In this document: positions 1 through 8,278 of the stretch, piece after piece | How positions within the stretch are numbered: position 1 is the stretch's first letter | Layout of the letters: each line of letters begins with the position of its first letter | Assembly (NCBI RefSeq): GCF_008802365.1 | Contig: NZ_VZQZ01000006.1 | Location: 1 to 64,000, forward strand | Length of the DNA: 64,000 bases | Direction: 5' to 3' | Source of the DNA: Oryzomonas japonica | GTDB lineage: Bacteria > Desulfobacterota > Desulfuromonadia > Geobacterales > Pseudopelobacteraceae | Program-made: the position numbers and the translations under genes | The notes under the pieces: generated by a model | Told to the model about the DNA's origin: nothing | Seen by the model: only the letters and a program-made list of their open reading frames with translations | Databases searched by the model: none

Positions 1-67
1 TCATACCGGCTTGTGCCTGTTTCAGGATGCCAATGATCTGCTCTTCGGTGAAACGTCTCGGCTTCAT
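1..67 (-). CDS. IS3-family transposase OrfA, N-terminal fragment (partial)
   Basis: Only the first 22 codons are in the window; they match the start of the helix-turn-helix OrfA subunit of IS3 elements that begin MKPRRFTEEQII. OrfA binds the terminal repeats, and the full transposase is usually made by frameshifting into OrfB. The ATG at 67-65 follows a purine-rich CTCCAAAAGGAGAC leader. Recognition rests on a short but very characteristic peptide. Confidence 0.75.
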   Translation of the reverse strand, partial: MKPRRFTEEQIIGILKQAQAGM

Positions 68-128
68 GTCTAGTCTCCTTTTGGAGTTTCTAGACCGAAA
101 TCACTAAGTTTGCAATGGAACAGTTTCA
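1..128 (-). mobile_element. IS3-family insertion sequence, truncated by window edge
   Basis: The minus strand at 67-1 encodes a typical IS3-family OrfA N-terminus (MKPRRFTEEQIIGILKQ...). Upstream of its start lie an AAAGGAG-like ribosome site and about 60 bp of leader ending in CAGTTTCA at 121-128, which reads TGAAACTG on the element strand; IS3 ends normally begin with TG, so the element probably stops near 128. The rest of the element lies outside the window. It abuts the 3' end of the SIR2-like gene, whose stop is about 11 bp outside the presumed IS end. The exact boundary and any target duplication cannot be determined without the other end. Confidence 0.7.
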
Positions 129-138
129 GGGGATAAGG

Positions 139-1512
139 TCAGAGTGATGCAATCGTGTCGTGATGGCATGGGTGCCTTTCACGATTTTTCTTGATTGTAT
201 TGGAAAGCAGGTCGTCATAATTGGTTTTATCGTTTATCGCATCCTGTACTTTTTCCGGCAGTTCTCCCGCATACCTGGAAAGGTATTTGTAAATTGGCAA
301 CCTGTTGCTGTTGTGAGCCAACATGGTTGGTAACGCCAAATGAATGATACCATCAACATCAAAATCACGATTATCGAGAACTATATCAGAATATAGTTCC
401 TCTGCAGCTAGACCTGCATACCCCTTCTGACCGAAATCGGCGATTACGCCAACACCAATAACCACCTCGACATCTTCCAGTTTTTCATCTTCCAGATTAA
501 CCGTCCTGATCTTGCCGGTCGGTTTGTTCGTCAACACCAGCTCGTAAATATCCTGCTTTAGGCGTCGTAGCATCGGCGCGTTGTATTTTGCCTGGTTTTC
601 CAGTAATGCTTGATACAAAACCTCATAATTCTTGATGCGGATACGCGTCATGTCAATGGATTTGCCACCTTCAAAAGATTTGCTGTAGGTTGAGACTTCC
701 TCCGGCATCCCTCCTTTTGCCCGTTCAACAAACATGAGGCGTTCTTTGATCTTGTCGAGATTTTCGACTGAGAGACATTTGACAATTGATTTCAGGATGT
801 TTTCAATGTTGGGGTCGTTGATGGAATAACCGATGAATACGATGGGGTGCTCGAGGAAAATAGTCAGAATTTTTGCGGCCAGATAGGCGTTCTTTTCAGT
901 GAAATTGGCATAGTCCGCTTCATTGATAACGATGGATTCCGGCTTCGTACAGCAACCATGAATTTTATAGATTTCGGAAATGCCTTGCAGGGTGGAAAAG
1001 AGCAGTTCCTCCTGGCCGATGTATTTCGTGTAACTGGTAAAAAGGTCCTCAATGAAACTGTCATAATTGGTCGTCAACACCCCGCCGATGCTTCGCATTT
1101 CAAGCTGTTTGAATAGCTCGATTTCGGAAGTATACTCTGCATTATGCTCCCTGCTTTTTTGGCGCATATGCCGAGCGATCTCGATTTTGAATGGTGAAAC
1201 GGAGCGGTTTATCTCATCCTTAGACTGCTCCCGGATATCCATAAACTGATCGTCCTTGAACCAACGCAGGTTAAAGTCACGTTCGATCAGTTCCGCGACT
1301 TTCGGCAACAGACCTTCCCGACATTCCAGCCCTTTTGCCTGCTGCTCGTACATTTCGTAGGCGTAGTCATTGTCCATCGCCAGTCGGGCAAACTTACGCA
1401 GCAAACCTTTCCAGTTTTCGAGGCCGAGATAGCGGATTGACATGCCGGAACCGACAAACAGCATTGGCAAATGATCCGTTTTTTTTAAGCGTCTCAGAAT
1501 TGCATTTTTCAT
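139..1512 (-). CDS. SIR2-like domain protein, putative NAD-consuming defence effector
   Basis: This 457-residue protein belongs to the SIR2-like (SIR2_2) family, whose bacterial members often degrade NAD+ in abortive-infection phage defence. It shows MLFVGSGMS (nucleotide-binding glycines) near residue 20, LTTNYD near 140, KIHGC with the expected catalytic histidine near 180, and a GYSINDP motif near 220. The C-terminal 200 residues are not recognised and could be a sensor. The ATG at 1512 is chosen because CTGGAG lies 5-6 nt upstream; an ATG at 1551 in the same frame lacks a good ribosome site. No HerA, Argonaute or STAND partner gene is visible beside it, but the left neighbour is cut off. 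Codon use is more AT-rich than the rest of the window, consistent with transfer. NAD hydrolysis is inferred. Confidence 0.7.
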   Translation of the reverse strand: MKNAILRRLKKTDHLPMLFVGSGMSIRYLGLENWKGLLRKFARLAMDNDYAYEMYEQQAKGLECREGLLPKVAELIERDFNLRWFKDDQFMDIREQSKDEINRSVSPFKIEIARHMRQKSREHNAEYTSEIELFKQLEMRSIGGVLTTNYDSFIEDLFTSYTKYIGQEELLFSTLQGISEIYKIHGCCTKPESIVINEADYANFTEKNAYLAAKILTIFLEHPIVFIGYSINDPNIENILKSIVKCLSVENLDKIKERLMFVERAKGGMPEEVSTYSKSFEGGKSIDMTRIRIKNYEVLYQALLENQAKYNAPMLRRLKQDIYELVLTNKPTGKIRTVNLEDEKLEDVEVVIGVGVIADFGQKGYAGLAAEELYSDIVLDNRDFDVDGIIHLALPTMLAHNSNRLPIYKYLSRYAGELPEKVQDAINDKTNYDDLLSNTIKKNRERHPCHHDTIASL

Positions 1513-1612
1513 GGTAACTCCAGTAAAGGCCGCTTTTTGATGGCTCTTCATCGCTTTGAATGGGCAATCGTATAATTTGCCCTCATTCCATTACCCGGAG
1601 GTTTACTGATTG

Positions 1613-1726
1613 ATGCAAACTGAATCTCTGTTTGGTATGGCCTTTGGCATTGTCCCACCATGGGAGGTTACCGAGATCACTTTTTCCAAGGAGTCCAATC
1701 GTATTGACATTTTAAGGTGCATCTAG
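1613..1726 (+). pseudogene. ISL3-family transposase N-terminal remnant
   Basis: A 37-codon frame starts at an ATG preceded by GGAGG (1598-1602). It reads LFGMAFGIVPPWEVTEI followed by FSKESNRIDI, the pattern of ISL3 transposase N-termini (LF.LALGL.PPW.V..V.F....K.LDI). It stops at TAG 1724-1726, where a full transposase would continue for about 400 residues through a zinc-binding and a DDE domain. It is a truncated, dead copy lying between the SIR2 gene and vapBC. Confidence 0.65.
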
Positions 1727-1849
1727 CCTGCGGGTAAATCTCCGAATCAAATTTGATCAACTATATGGAAATCTGACTTTATCGGCAAGTGATACTTCAG
1801 AAGATATGCCGGTATACGAGCTTGAAATGCCCCAAGACAGCACGCACAG

Positions 1850-1948
1850 AAAATCTTTAGGAAAATCTTTAGGGTCAACTTTGACTCTTGAACATTTGGC
1901 CGGTGTTGACGATAAAACCGACTTGAAGGTTTAAATGTCAAAGTTGAC
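1850..1948. repeat. Tandem 12-bp repeat and 12-bp inverted repeat in the gap before vapBC
   Basis: AAAATCTTTAGG occurs twice in tandem at 1850-1873. GTCAACTTTGAC at 1874-1885 has an exact reverse complement, GTCAAAGTTGAC, at 1937-1948. The stretch 1727-2043 holds no convincing gene; a minus-strand open frame there lacks a ribosome site and recognisable content. The repeats may be debris of the ISL3 element or regulatory sites. Confidence 0.5.
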
Positions 1949-2043
1949 ACTCTTCGCGCCTTTCCCTGCCAGGACACCATGCCGCGTAGCGGCTTCAACA
2001 CGAGACGAAAAAGTGAAAAAATAGTTTGAACAAACAACGTATG

Positions 2044-2066
2044 TGATATATCATTGGTATATATCA
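2044..2066. promoter_or_regulatory. Likely VapB autoregulatory operator
   Basis: TGATATAT and ATATATCA form perfect 8-bp arms around a 7-bp spacer, ending 10 bp before the vapB start and just ahead of its AAGGGGG ribosome site. VapB antitoxins of the AbrB/MazE fold bind such palindromes with VapC to repress their own operon. A weak sigma-70-like -35 (TTGAAC, about 2026) lies upstream. Confidence 0.55.
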
Positions 2067-2076
2067 AGGGGGCTTT

Positions 2077-2307
2077 ATGAATAGAGTCGCTAAAATATTC
2101 CAAAACGGCCGGAGCCAGGCAGTACGCCTCCCCGCAGAATTCCGTTTTTCCACTTCTGAGGTATTTATCGAGCGCCAGGGGGACGCCATCGTACTCAGGC
2201 CCAAGCCCGAGAGTTGGGACGACTTCTTTGCTCGGCCGTCCAAGGTGCCGGCTGACTTTCTTGCCGACCGGAAAGATGTGCCGCCTGAAGCAAGGGAGCT
2301 GTTTTGA
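2077..2307 (+). CDS. vapB: VapB-type antitoxin (AbrB/SpoVT fold)
   Basis: This 76-residue protein has the swapped-hairpin DNA-binding N-terminus of VapB/MazE antitoxins (VAKIFQNGRSQAVRLPAEFRF) and a C-terminal tail (WDDFFARP...PPEARELF) that would occupy the VapC active site. It neutralises the toxin encoded downstream and represses the operon. AAGGGGG lies 5 nt before the ATG. Its TGA overlaps the toxin start by one base, so translation is coupled. Such pairs are common in mobile or accessory DNA, which fits the IS fragments next door. Confidence 0.9.
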   Translation: MNRVAKIFQNGRSQAVRLPAEFRFSTSEVFIERQGDAIVLRPKPESWDDFFARPSKVPADFLADRKDVPPEARELF

Positions 2308-2705
2308 TGCGGTATATGCTCGATACCAACATATGCAGCTACATCCTCAAAAAACGTCCTGCGGCGGTCAGGCAGAAGTTTGAAGAGGTCGGCCCCGAAA
2401 ACATCTGCATATCCTCAATCGTCCTCGCTGAGCTGTACTACGGCGCGGCCCGGCACCCAAAGGGCGTTGTTATCCGCCACGAGATCGACGATTTTGCGGC
2501 CAGGTTGATTGTGGTGCCGTGGGATGAAGCGGCTGCCGATCACTATGGAGCGATCCGGGTGTCCCTCGAGAAGGCTGGTACCCTCGTAGGAGCGATGGAT
2601 ATGCTCATCGCGGCCCACGCCACAAGCTGCGGCGCCACACTTGTGTCCAACAACCTGCGGGAATTCGACCGGATCAAAAGCCTGAAAACGGCTAATTGGG
2701 TATAA
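2307..2705 (+). CDS. vapC: VapC-type PIN-domain ribonuclease toxin
   Basis: This 132-residue PIN-domain protein is expected to cleave RNA, usually tRNA or rRNA in VapC families. The acidic residues of the metal site are visible: D in MLDTN near residue 5, E in LAELYYG near 42, D in GAMDMLIAAHA near 97, and D in NLREFDRI near 118. The ATG at 2307 overlaps the vapB stop (TGATG); the in-frame TTG one codon earlier is an unlikely start. Length is normal for VapC and all key residues are present, so the toxin looks intact. Confidence 0.9.
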   Translation: MRYMLDTNICSYILKKRPAAVRQKFEEVGPENICISSIVLAELYYGAARHPKGVVIRHEIDDFAARLIVVPWDEAAADHYGAIRVSLEKAGTLVGAMDMLIAAHATSCGATLVSNNLREFDRIKSLKTANWV

Positions 2706-2741
2706 CGGGATGTAACCTGCCTGAAATCAAGTTCTCTCGTG

Positions 2742-2773
2742 AAATGGGTCGCGCATGTTTGCGGCCCATTTTA
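2742..2773. terminator. Rho-independent terminator after vapC
   Basis: AAATGGGTCGC at 2742-2752 pairs with GCGGCCCATTT at 2761-2771 (11 bp with one G-U) around an 8-nt loop, followed by TTATT. It closes the vapBC operon. Confidence 0.6.
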
Positions 2774-2853
2774 TTGACCTTCTCCCCACAAGAACGGACC
2801 GGTTCCCGGGGAGAACGTCATGACCACATTTGCAGAAGGATGGCGGTAACAGG

Positions 2854-4224
2854 ATGAAAAAGGAAAAAAGCTGCTCGGTGATCATCGCCCGGCAGGAACA
2901 TGGGGTCTCCCGCAAACTCATGAGCCCGAACGCCCTGCGCACCCTCTACCGCTTGAGAGATAACGGTTTTTTCGGCTATCTCGTCGGCGGCTGTGTGCGC
3001 GACCTCCTGCTCGGACGGGAACCGAAGGACTTCGATGTGGTAACCAACGCCACCCCTGCCGAGGTGAAGCGGATATTCCGCAACTGTCGTCTTGTCGGGC
3101 GGCGTTTTCGGCTTGCGCACATCCACTTCCAGGATGAGATTATCGAGGTGGCGACCTTTCGGTCCCAGGCTTCGAACGAGCCGGAGCCCGAGCCGAAAGA
3201 AACAAACGAGCCGGACCATCGGCAACGGCATCCGCGGATGCTGAAGGACGACGATGGCATGATCCTGCGGGACAACGTCTACGGCACCCCCGAAGAGGAT
3301 GCCCTCCGCCGTGACTTCACCATTAACGCGCTTTCCTACAATATCGCCGATTTCTCGATCATTGACTACACGGGAGGCCTCGCCGACCTCAACGCCGGCA
3401 TCATCCGCACCATCGGCGATCCCGCCGTCCGCTTCCAGGAAGACCCGGTACGGATGCTGCGGGCGGTGCGGTTTGCCGCCCAGCTCGCCTTCACCATCGA
3501 GGAAAAGACCCGGAAAGCGCTGGTCGTCGCCACCGATACCATTGTCAGGGCGGCGCCGCCGCGTCTCTACGAGGAGATACTCAAGCTTTTCCTCTCGGGT
3601 GAGGGGGCAAGGTGCTACGAACTCCTCCGCCAGACCGGGCTCTTTGCAGCGCTTTTCCCGAATTTTTCGAACTGGCTCGACGCCGAAAGCGAAGGCTTTC
3701 CCCACGCCCGGTTCGGGGAAATGCTCAGCTACGTCGATTCCCGTATCCAGCAGGGGGGCAAGGTCTCCCCGCCGCTCCTCCTGGCACTTCTTTTCGGTGA
3801 GTACATTGATGGGAAGGCGGCGCATTTCCGCCAACAGGGTGCGCCCTGGCAGCAGAGCGTTAACGCCGCAGTTGCGGAGTTCATGGGTGAAACCTGCCCG
3901 ATCATTATGATCTCGAACCGCGTCGAGCTCGCGCTCCGCGACATCATCAGCCAGCAGATGCGCCTGAAAAAAATCCCCGGCCGCCGACCGGAGTCGTTCA
4001 TCGCCCGTCCCGATTTCAATGACATCGTCGAATATTGCCGGGCGACCTGCGGCGACAACCAGGATGTCGTCAAACAACTCGACTGGTGGGCGGCTCAGGC
4101 ACGGCAGCAGGCGCCGGTGCCGCTTCCTTCCGGACTCACCGAAGAGGCCGGGGCGCCGCAACGGAAGAGAAAGAGACGCCGCCGGCGGAATCCAAAGGCG
4201 AAAAGCAGGACGGAAGGGGTATAA
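2854..4224 (+). CDS. pcnB: Poly(A) polymerase / tRNA nucleotidyltransferase-family protein
   Basis: This 456-residue enzyme is of the class II nucleotidyltransferase family. It shows YLVGGCVRDLLLG (nucleotide-binding loop), the metal-binding pair in KDFDVVTNA, the RRDFTINAL motif, and the RNA-binding region QEDPVRMLRAVRFAAQL. The arginine/lysine-rich C-terminus (RKRKRRRRRNPKAK) is typical of PcnB, which adds A-tails that promote RNA decay, rather than of short CCA enzymes. The ATG at 2854 gives a normal N-terminus; an upstream in-frame TTG at 2830 is possible but AGAAGGA lies closer to the ATG. The gene stands alone after a terminator. Whether it makes poly(A) or CCA tails is not settled by sequence. 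Confidence 0.85.
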   Translation: MKKEKSCSVIIARQEHGVSRKLMSPNALRTLYRLRDNGFFGYLVGGCVRDLLLGREPKDFDVVTNATPAEVKRIFRNCRLVGRRFRLAHIHFQDEIIEVATFRSQASNEPEPEPKETNEPDHRQRHPRMLKDDDGMILRDNVYGTPEEDALRRDFTINALSYNIADFSIIDYTGGLADLNAGIIRTIGDPAVRFQEDPVRMLRAVRFAAQLAFTIEEKTRKALVVATDTIVRAAPPRLYEEILKLFLSGEGARCYELLRQTGLFAALFPNFSNWLDAESEGFPHARFGEMLSYVDSRIQQGGKVSPPLLLALLFGEYIDGKAAHFRQQGAPWQQSVNAAVAEFMGETCPIIMISNRVELALRDIISQQMRLKKIPGRRPESFIARPDFNDIVEYCRATCGDNQDVVKQLDWWAAQARQQAPVPLPSGLTEEAGAPQRKRKRRRRRNPKAKSRTEGV

Positions 4225-4379
4225 TTACAGCGGAGTCGAAGCAGGATCTCCATGAGAAGTTCGATGCCGGTTCAGGAGCAATGTTGCCGTCGAAAATTTC
4301 TCAATAACAGGTCAATTGTTTGGGCCCTTTTCCCGCAGGTTGACTATCACCACGTACCGGATGTTACAAAGGAATTATC

Positions 4380-5399
4380 ATGCGACATTTAATGTGCCTA
4401 TCCCTGGCGGCTCTGTTGCTCGCCGCTGCCGGCACCGCCTGTGCAGCAGGCACTGCGGTTGGTTATGGCGTTGAGCTTGAAGGATTTCCCTATCCCTATG
4501 CGGTAGAGCATTTCCGGTTTACCTCACAGGGGCGCGACCTCCAGATGGGGTACATGGATGTAAAGCCCACGGGCAGGCCCAACGGGCACACGGTTGTGTT
4601 GATGCACGGGAAGAATTTTTGCGGTGCCACATGGGAGGCCACGATCTCTGTCCTGGCCGACGCGGGATACCGGGTCGTCGCTCCCGACCAGATCGGCTTC
4701 TGCACCTCGACCAAGCCGGCGTATTACCAGTACAGCTTCCAGCAGCTTGCCGCCAACACCAAGGCATTGCTCAAGCAGTTGGGAGTGTCCCGTTCCACAT
4801 TGGTCGGGCACTCGACCGGGGGGATGCTGGCGACCCGCTTTGCCTTGATGTACCCGGAGGCTGTCGAGAAGCTGGTCATGGTCAACCCCATCGGGTTGGA
4901 AGACTGGAAGGCATTGGGCGTGCCGAGCCGGACCGTGGACCAATGGTATGAGCGGGAGCTGAAACTTTCGGCCGAGGGGGTGCGCCAGTACGAGAAGTCG
5001 GTCTATTACGGCGGGCGCTGGAAGGCGGACTACAACCGCTGGGTGGATATGCTGGCAGGGCTCAACCTGGGGCCGGGGCACAAAGTGGTCGCCTGGAATT
5101 CGGCGCTCATCTACGACATGATTTTTACCCAGCCGGTGGTGTATGAGTTTCCCCTGTTGAAGGTGCCTACCACCCTGATGCTCGGCGATGCCGACACCAC
5201 CGCCATCGGCAGTGATATCGCCCCACCGGAGGTTAAGGCAAAGGTCGGCCGCTACAAGCTGCTGGGCAAGGAAGTCATCAAGACGATTCCCCACGGCCGT
5301 TTAATCGAGTTCCCCGGTTTCGGGCATGCGCCGCAGATCGAAGCCCCGGCAATGTTTCATAAGGCCTTGCTCGATGAGCTCGGGAGAGCAAACAACTGA
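4380..5399 (+). CDS. Secreted alpha/beta hydrolase
   Basis: This 339-residue protein begins with a signal peptide (LAALLLAAAGTACA, cleavage near residue 22). The alpha/beta-hydrolase fold is clear: oxyanion segment VVLMHGKNFCG, nucleophile elbow GHSTGG with Ser145, acid LGDADT near 275, and histidine GFGHAPQ near 320. A periplasmic or outer-membrane esterase/lipase-like role is inferred; the substrate is unknown. AAGGAATTATC precedes the ATG. It lies 155 bp after pcnB with no operon partner downstream. The gap before it holds no recognisable feature. Confidence 0.8.
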   Translation: MRHLMCLSLAALLLAAAGTACAAGTAVGYGVELEGFPYPYAVEHFRFTSQGRDLQMGYMDVKPTGRPNGHTVVLMHGKNFCGATWEATISVLADAGYRVVAPDQIGFCTSTKPAYYQYSFQQLAANTKALLKQLGVSRSTLVGHSTGGMLATRFALMYPEAVEKLVMVNPIGLEDWKALGVPSRTVDQWYERELKLSAEGVRQYEKSVYYGGRWKADYNRWVDMLAGLNLGPGHKVVAWNSALIYDMIFTQPVVYEFPLLKVPTTLMLGDADTTAIGSDIAPPEVKAKVGRYKLLGKEVIKTIPHGRLIEFPGFGHAPQIEAPAMFHKALLDELGRANN

Positions 5400-5677
5400 T
5401 TATCGGTGGTAGCCGGCAGTTCGCAGCTTCGGCTCTGATCTGATTTGATTTGATTTGAGGTTGATGCCCTGACCGATCGGATCGGGAAAATAAGGCTATT
5501 TCATGGGTATAATGGGCGGGAAGCACATTTTAGTATTGCCGAATGAGCCCGGCTGTGCGATAACCACTTGAAATATCGTGCGAGCCGACATCCCATTGTT
5601 GCCCCATGCTTGCATTGTCACCTGCCGATGGGAACCGGCAGCTACTTTTGCCGTAAGGGAAATGCCGCGGATACACT
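5400..5677. other. Non-coding gap between hydrolase and PilZ genes
   Basis: No coding frame is convincing here. TGATT repeats in tandem near 5439-5456. A small hairpin, CTGCCG 5622-5627 with CGGCAG 5636-5641, lies 36 bp before the PilZ start. A c-di-GMP riboswitch was considered because of the PilZ gene, but its conserved core was not found. Confidence 0.5.
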
Positions 5678-6016
5678 ATGGAAACCCGACTTGTCCCCCG
5701 CCACCGCTCCGACCAGTTACCTGACTCCCTGTCCACGGTCCTGCTCGTATTGCCCGACAGGTTCGAGATTACATCACAGTTGATGGACATCAGCTGTCAG
5801 GGTATGAAGCTCGCCATCCCCCCGACCCCCGTCCCCCTGACAATCCCCCGAAAGACCGAAACCGTCGAGGTTGTCTTTCACGCCTCGCGCCTGCGGGTTA
5901 GCTGCCGGTGTATCTATTCCTCCTATAATCCTGACGGCAGCATATCCATGGGTATGTATGTCTTCGACCCCCATCAGCAGGACCAGTTGCGCACCCTTCT
6001 GGCGGAAAACGAGTAG
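5678..6016 (+). CDS. PilZ-domain protein
   Basis: This 112-residue protein resembles a stand-alone PilZ domain. It has an N-terminal RHRSDQ segment that may be a degenerate form of the RxxxR c-di-GMP-binding motif, a DISCQGMKLAIP segment matching the (D/N)xSxxG strand, and a C-terminal barrel strand GMYVFDP. PilZ proteins transduce c-di-GMP levels to motility or exopolysaccharide targets. The arginine motif is not perfect, so ligand binding is uncertain. It faces the convergent uspA gene 25 bp away. GGDEF/EAL and MotB-like genes elsewhere in the window could be functionally linked, but this is inference. Confidence 0.65.
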   Translation: METRLVPRHRSDQLPDSLSTVLLVLPDRFEITSQLMDISCQGMKLAIPPTPVPLTIPRKTETVEVVFHASRLRVSCRCIYSSYNPDGSISMGMYVFDPHQQDQLRTLLAENE

Positions 6017-6041
6017 CCCCGCCGCCAAAACGTACGGCACA

Positions 6042-6476
6042 CTAGTCGCCGACCGCCACCAGGATACTGCACGGAGCCCGTTCCAGAAGCGATACGCCTA
6101 CCGACCCTTTCCACCAACGGGAGGCAAAGGATGTCTGCTTCCGGTGCCCCAGCACGATCAGGTCCACCTCCAGTTCGGCCGCCAGGCGGCAGATTTCTTC
6201 AACCGGCTCCCCGTAAGCCAAATGGCCGTAAGCGCTACCCCCACCCTCGCGTAACAGAGCGACCCCATCGTCGATGGTGCTCTGGATGTGCCGCTGTTCC
6301 TGCTCCATAACCGTCTCCGGCACAAAACCCTCGGCGAGAAAGACGCCCGACGGCATGCGCATGACCGCCAGCAGGTGGGTCTCCGCACGGAGCAGGTGGG
6401 CAATGTCTGCGCATTCGAGGAGCGCCACCCGGCCTTCCTCGGTGCCGTCATAAGCGAGCAGGATCTTTTTGTGCAT
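6042..6476 (-). CDS. Universal stress protein (UspA family)
   Basis: This 144-residue UspA-type protein starts MHKKILLAYDGTEEG and has the ATP-binding tail LIVLGHRKQ....W.KGSVGVSLLERAPCSILVA. Gly-rich positions for ATP binding are partly changed: HRKQTSFASRWWKGSVG stands in place of the usual G-2x-G-9x-G(S/T). The ATG at 6476 follows AAAAGGAGACC; a frame extending to 6587 lacks support. USPs are small cytoplasmic proteins induced by starvation and oxidative stress. It is transcribed alone, away from the divergent secreted protein at 6779. Confidence 0.85.
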   Translation of the reverse strand: MHKKILLAYDGTEEGRVALLECADIAHLLRAETHLLAVMRMPSGVFLAEGFVPETVMEQEQRHIQSTIDDGVALLREGGGSAYGHLAYGEPVEEICRLAAELEVDLIVLGHRKQTSFASRWWKGSVGVSLLERAPCSILVAVGD

Positions 6477-6778
6477 GATGGTCTCCTTTTCTTGCGTGAA
6501 CCATGCAGGCTGAAGCGCCCGCCCGCCGCCATGAACGAGCCATGAAAGCCGGCTGTGCAGGTCTGCCGGTGCAGAGAATTGCAACACAACGCAGCATGCT
6601 TCTCGTGATAATTATTGTCAAGTGCAACCGCGGCTGTCGTTCGTCGTTATCCGGCTTGTTCGGGGAACCGGTGGTCGTTTGGCCGCATACGGTATTTTTT
6701 AAAATTTTTTGTTTTTAGAATTGCCGCTGTTTGAGCTATTCTGGCTTTGTTTTGCAGCAAAGCAGAAAGAGGTGGCGT

Positions 6779-7504
6779 ATGAGTATGTTTTCAAGGTGGC
6801 GGATTGCCGTCCCCCTCGTGGTGGCATCCATGCTGGTTCAGCCGGTTCTCGATCTGTCGGCGGCATCTTCCGCTGCCGGGGGCAACGTCTACGAGATCCC
6901 CCTGAGCGAGCTTAAGAAGGTGGAGAAGAAGAAACCGAAGAAAGCGGAAACCAGGAAACGCGCGGAAAAGAAGCGAACCCATACGGCGCCCCGTAAGGTG
7001 TCGGAACCGGCAGGCACTCCCGCCCCGCCCATCCCTGCGTTGCCAGTGGCCCAGAACGAGGCAACGGCCCCGGAAACAGTAGACAGCGTCAACATCAGCC
7101 ATGAACCGTACAGCTACGTGGTGCCGGGCAAACGGACCACCGTTAAGTCCGTGGTCAGCCTGGACGGGGTGCAGTCAGTTCGGTGCCGCTTCCGCGCCGG
7201 GGAAAAGGGGGGCGACGCCTCGGTGCCGATGGCAAAGGTGCCGGGAAGCCAGTTCACCTATAGCGCAACCCTGCCTGCCCTCGAGCCGGGTGCCACAGCG
7301 CTTCGGTACCGTGTTGTCGTTGTCGACGCCGCGGGGAATGAAATCCATAGCAAGGAGTTTGTTACCCCCGTGAGGGCAACCCCGGTCGTGCCCGGCTGGC
7401 AGCAGGACTCGTCCAAGGAGCCGGTGAGTGCCGTTCTTGGGAATCCCCGGCAGCCTCTTGAGGGGTTCTCCGGTGTAGTCATCGAGAATGCCGACCGGAA
7501 GTGA
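6779..7504 (+). CDS. Secreted Lys/Pro-rich hypothetical protein
   Basis: The product is 241 residues with an N-terminal signal sequence (RIAVPLVVASMLVQPVLDLSAAS), a highly basic linker (KKVEKKKPKKAETRKRAEKK, residues about 45-70), a proline-rich spacer and a C-terminal half that looks like an Ig-like beta-sandwich (SVVSLDGVQSVRCRFRAGEKGG ... ATALRYRVVVVDAAGNEI). Such folds often serve as periplasmic binding or outer-surface modules. AAAGAGG precedes the ATG chosen; a further upstream in-frame start lacks a site. No family is recognised and no operon partner is present. Confidence 0.6.
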   Translation: MSMFSRWRIAVPLVVASMLVQPVLDLSAASSAAGGNVYEIPLSELKKVEKKKPKKAETRKRAEKKRTHTAPRKVSEPAGTPAPPIPALPVAQNEATAPETVDSVNISHEPYSYVVPGKRTTVKSVVSLDGVQSVRCRFRAGEKGGDASVPMAKVPGSQFTYSATLPALEPGATALRYRVVVVDAAGNEIHSKEFVTPVRATPVVPGWQQDSSKEPVSAVLGNPRQPLEGFSGVVIENADRK

Positions 7505-7549
7505 TGACGTGCCGGCGCCGAAAATAAAAATGCAATAAAAATAAGATGG

Positions 7550-8251
7550 TTAGCTTTTAGGGGGAGGACTCGGAGGGGGGCTACCCGCCTTCAGTCGGTT
7601 GTACAGCACCGGCAGGAGCGCGAACAGGCCCAGGAGGGCGAACGAGCCCAGCACCCGCGGTGAGGCGATGCCGGAGAGCGAGGTGATGCCGGCCAGGCTG
7701 GCCCCGGCATTGACATAGACGAAGCCGCCGGGGATGATGCCGATCATGGTGCCGAGCACAAAGGTGCGCAGCGGCAGACGGGTCAGGCCGGCCGCCAGGT
7801 TGATCAGGAAAAAGGGAAACAGCGGCACCAGCCGCAGAAAGAGCAGGTAGTTGAAGCCGCGGGTCTCCAACTCCCGGTTCATGGTTTCCAGCCTTGTGCC
7901 GAACCGGTTCTGGATCGCATCGCGCAGCAGATAGCGGGTCACCAGGAAGGCCAGGGTGGCGCCGATGGTGGCGGCACTATTTGCGTAGACCGTTCCCATG
8001 AGCGAGCCGAAGATGGCGCCGGCAGCCAGGGAAAGGACGGCTGCGCCGGGGAGGGAGAGGGCGGTCTGGATAATGTAGACGGCCATGAAGCCTGCTACCA
8101 TGAGGGCCCTATGGGAGGCATGGTATGCTATCAGGCTCTGGCGGTTGGCCTTGAGGGCCTCCAGGGTCAGGAAGCGTCCCAGGTCGAACCAGAGGAACGC
8201 CCCCACCGCCAGACAGCCGGACAGGGCGATCAGGGCTTTTTTCCACGACAT
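7550..8251 (-). CDS. TVP38/TMEM64 (DedA-like) membrane protein
   Basis: This 233-residue integral membrane protein has the SNARE-associated/VTT domain: FMAVYIIQTALSLPGAAVLSLAAGAIFG, then FLRLVPLFPFFLINLAAGLTRLPLRTFVLGTMIGIIPGGFVYVNAG, the signature F.R..P..P....N...G. DedA/TVP38 proteins are implicated in lipid flipping and envelope integrity. It is the last gene of the minus-strand operon beginning with msrA. The ATG at 8251 (MSWKKAL) follows GGGAG; a start at 8275 is less likely. The tail is proline-rich and soluble. Confidence 0.85.
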   Translation of the reverse strand: MSWKKALIALSGCLAVGAFLWFDLGRFLTLEALKANRQSLIAYHASHRALMVAGFMAVYIIQTALSLPGAAVLSLAAGAIFGSLMGTVYANSAATIGATLAFLVTRYLLRDAIQNRFGTRLETMNRELETRGFNYLLFLRLVPLFPFFLINLAAGLTRLPLRTFVLGTMIGIIPGGFVYVNAGASLAGITSLSGIASPRVLGSFALLGLFALLPVLYNRLKAGSPPPSPPPKS

Positions 8252-8278
8252 ACCAGGCACTCCCTCGACAGCCACTTT

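Noticed and set aside
1747-2103. 118-codon minus-strand frame upstream of vapBC
   Set aside because: Covers the vapB operator and start, has no ribosome site and no recognisable content.
2818-4161. Long minus-strand open frame opposite pcnB
   Set aside because: Shadow of pcnB caused by high GC; composition not protein-like.
5400-5677. c-di-GMP riboswitch before the PilZ gene
   Set aside because: The conserved GEMM core and paired hairpins were not found; only a short 6-bp stem is present.
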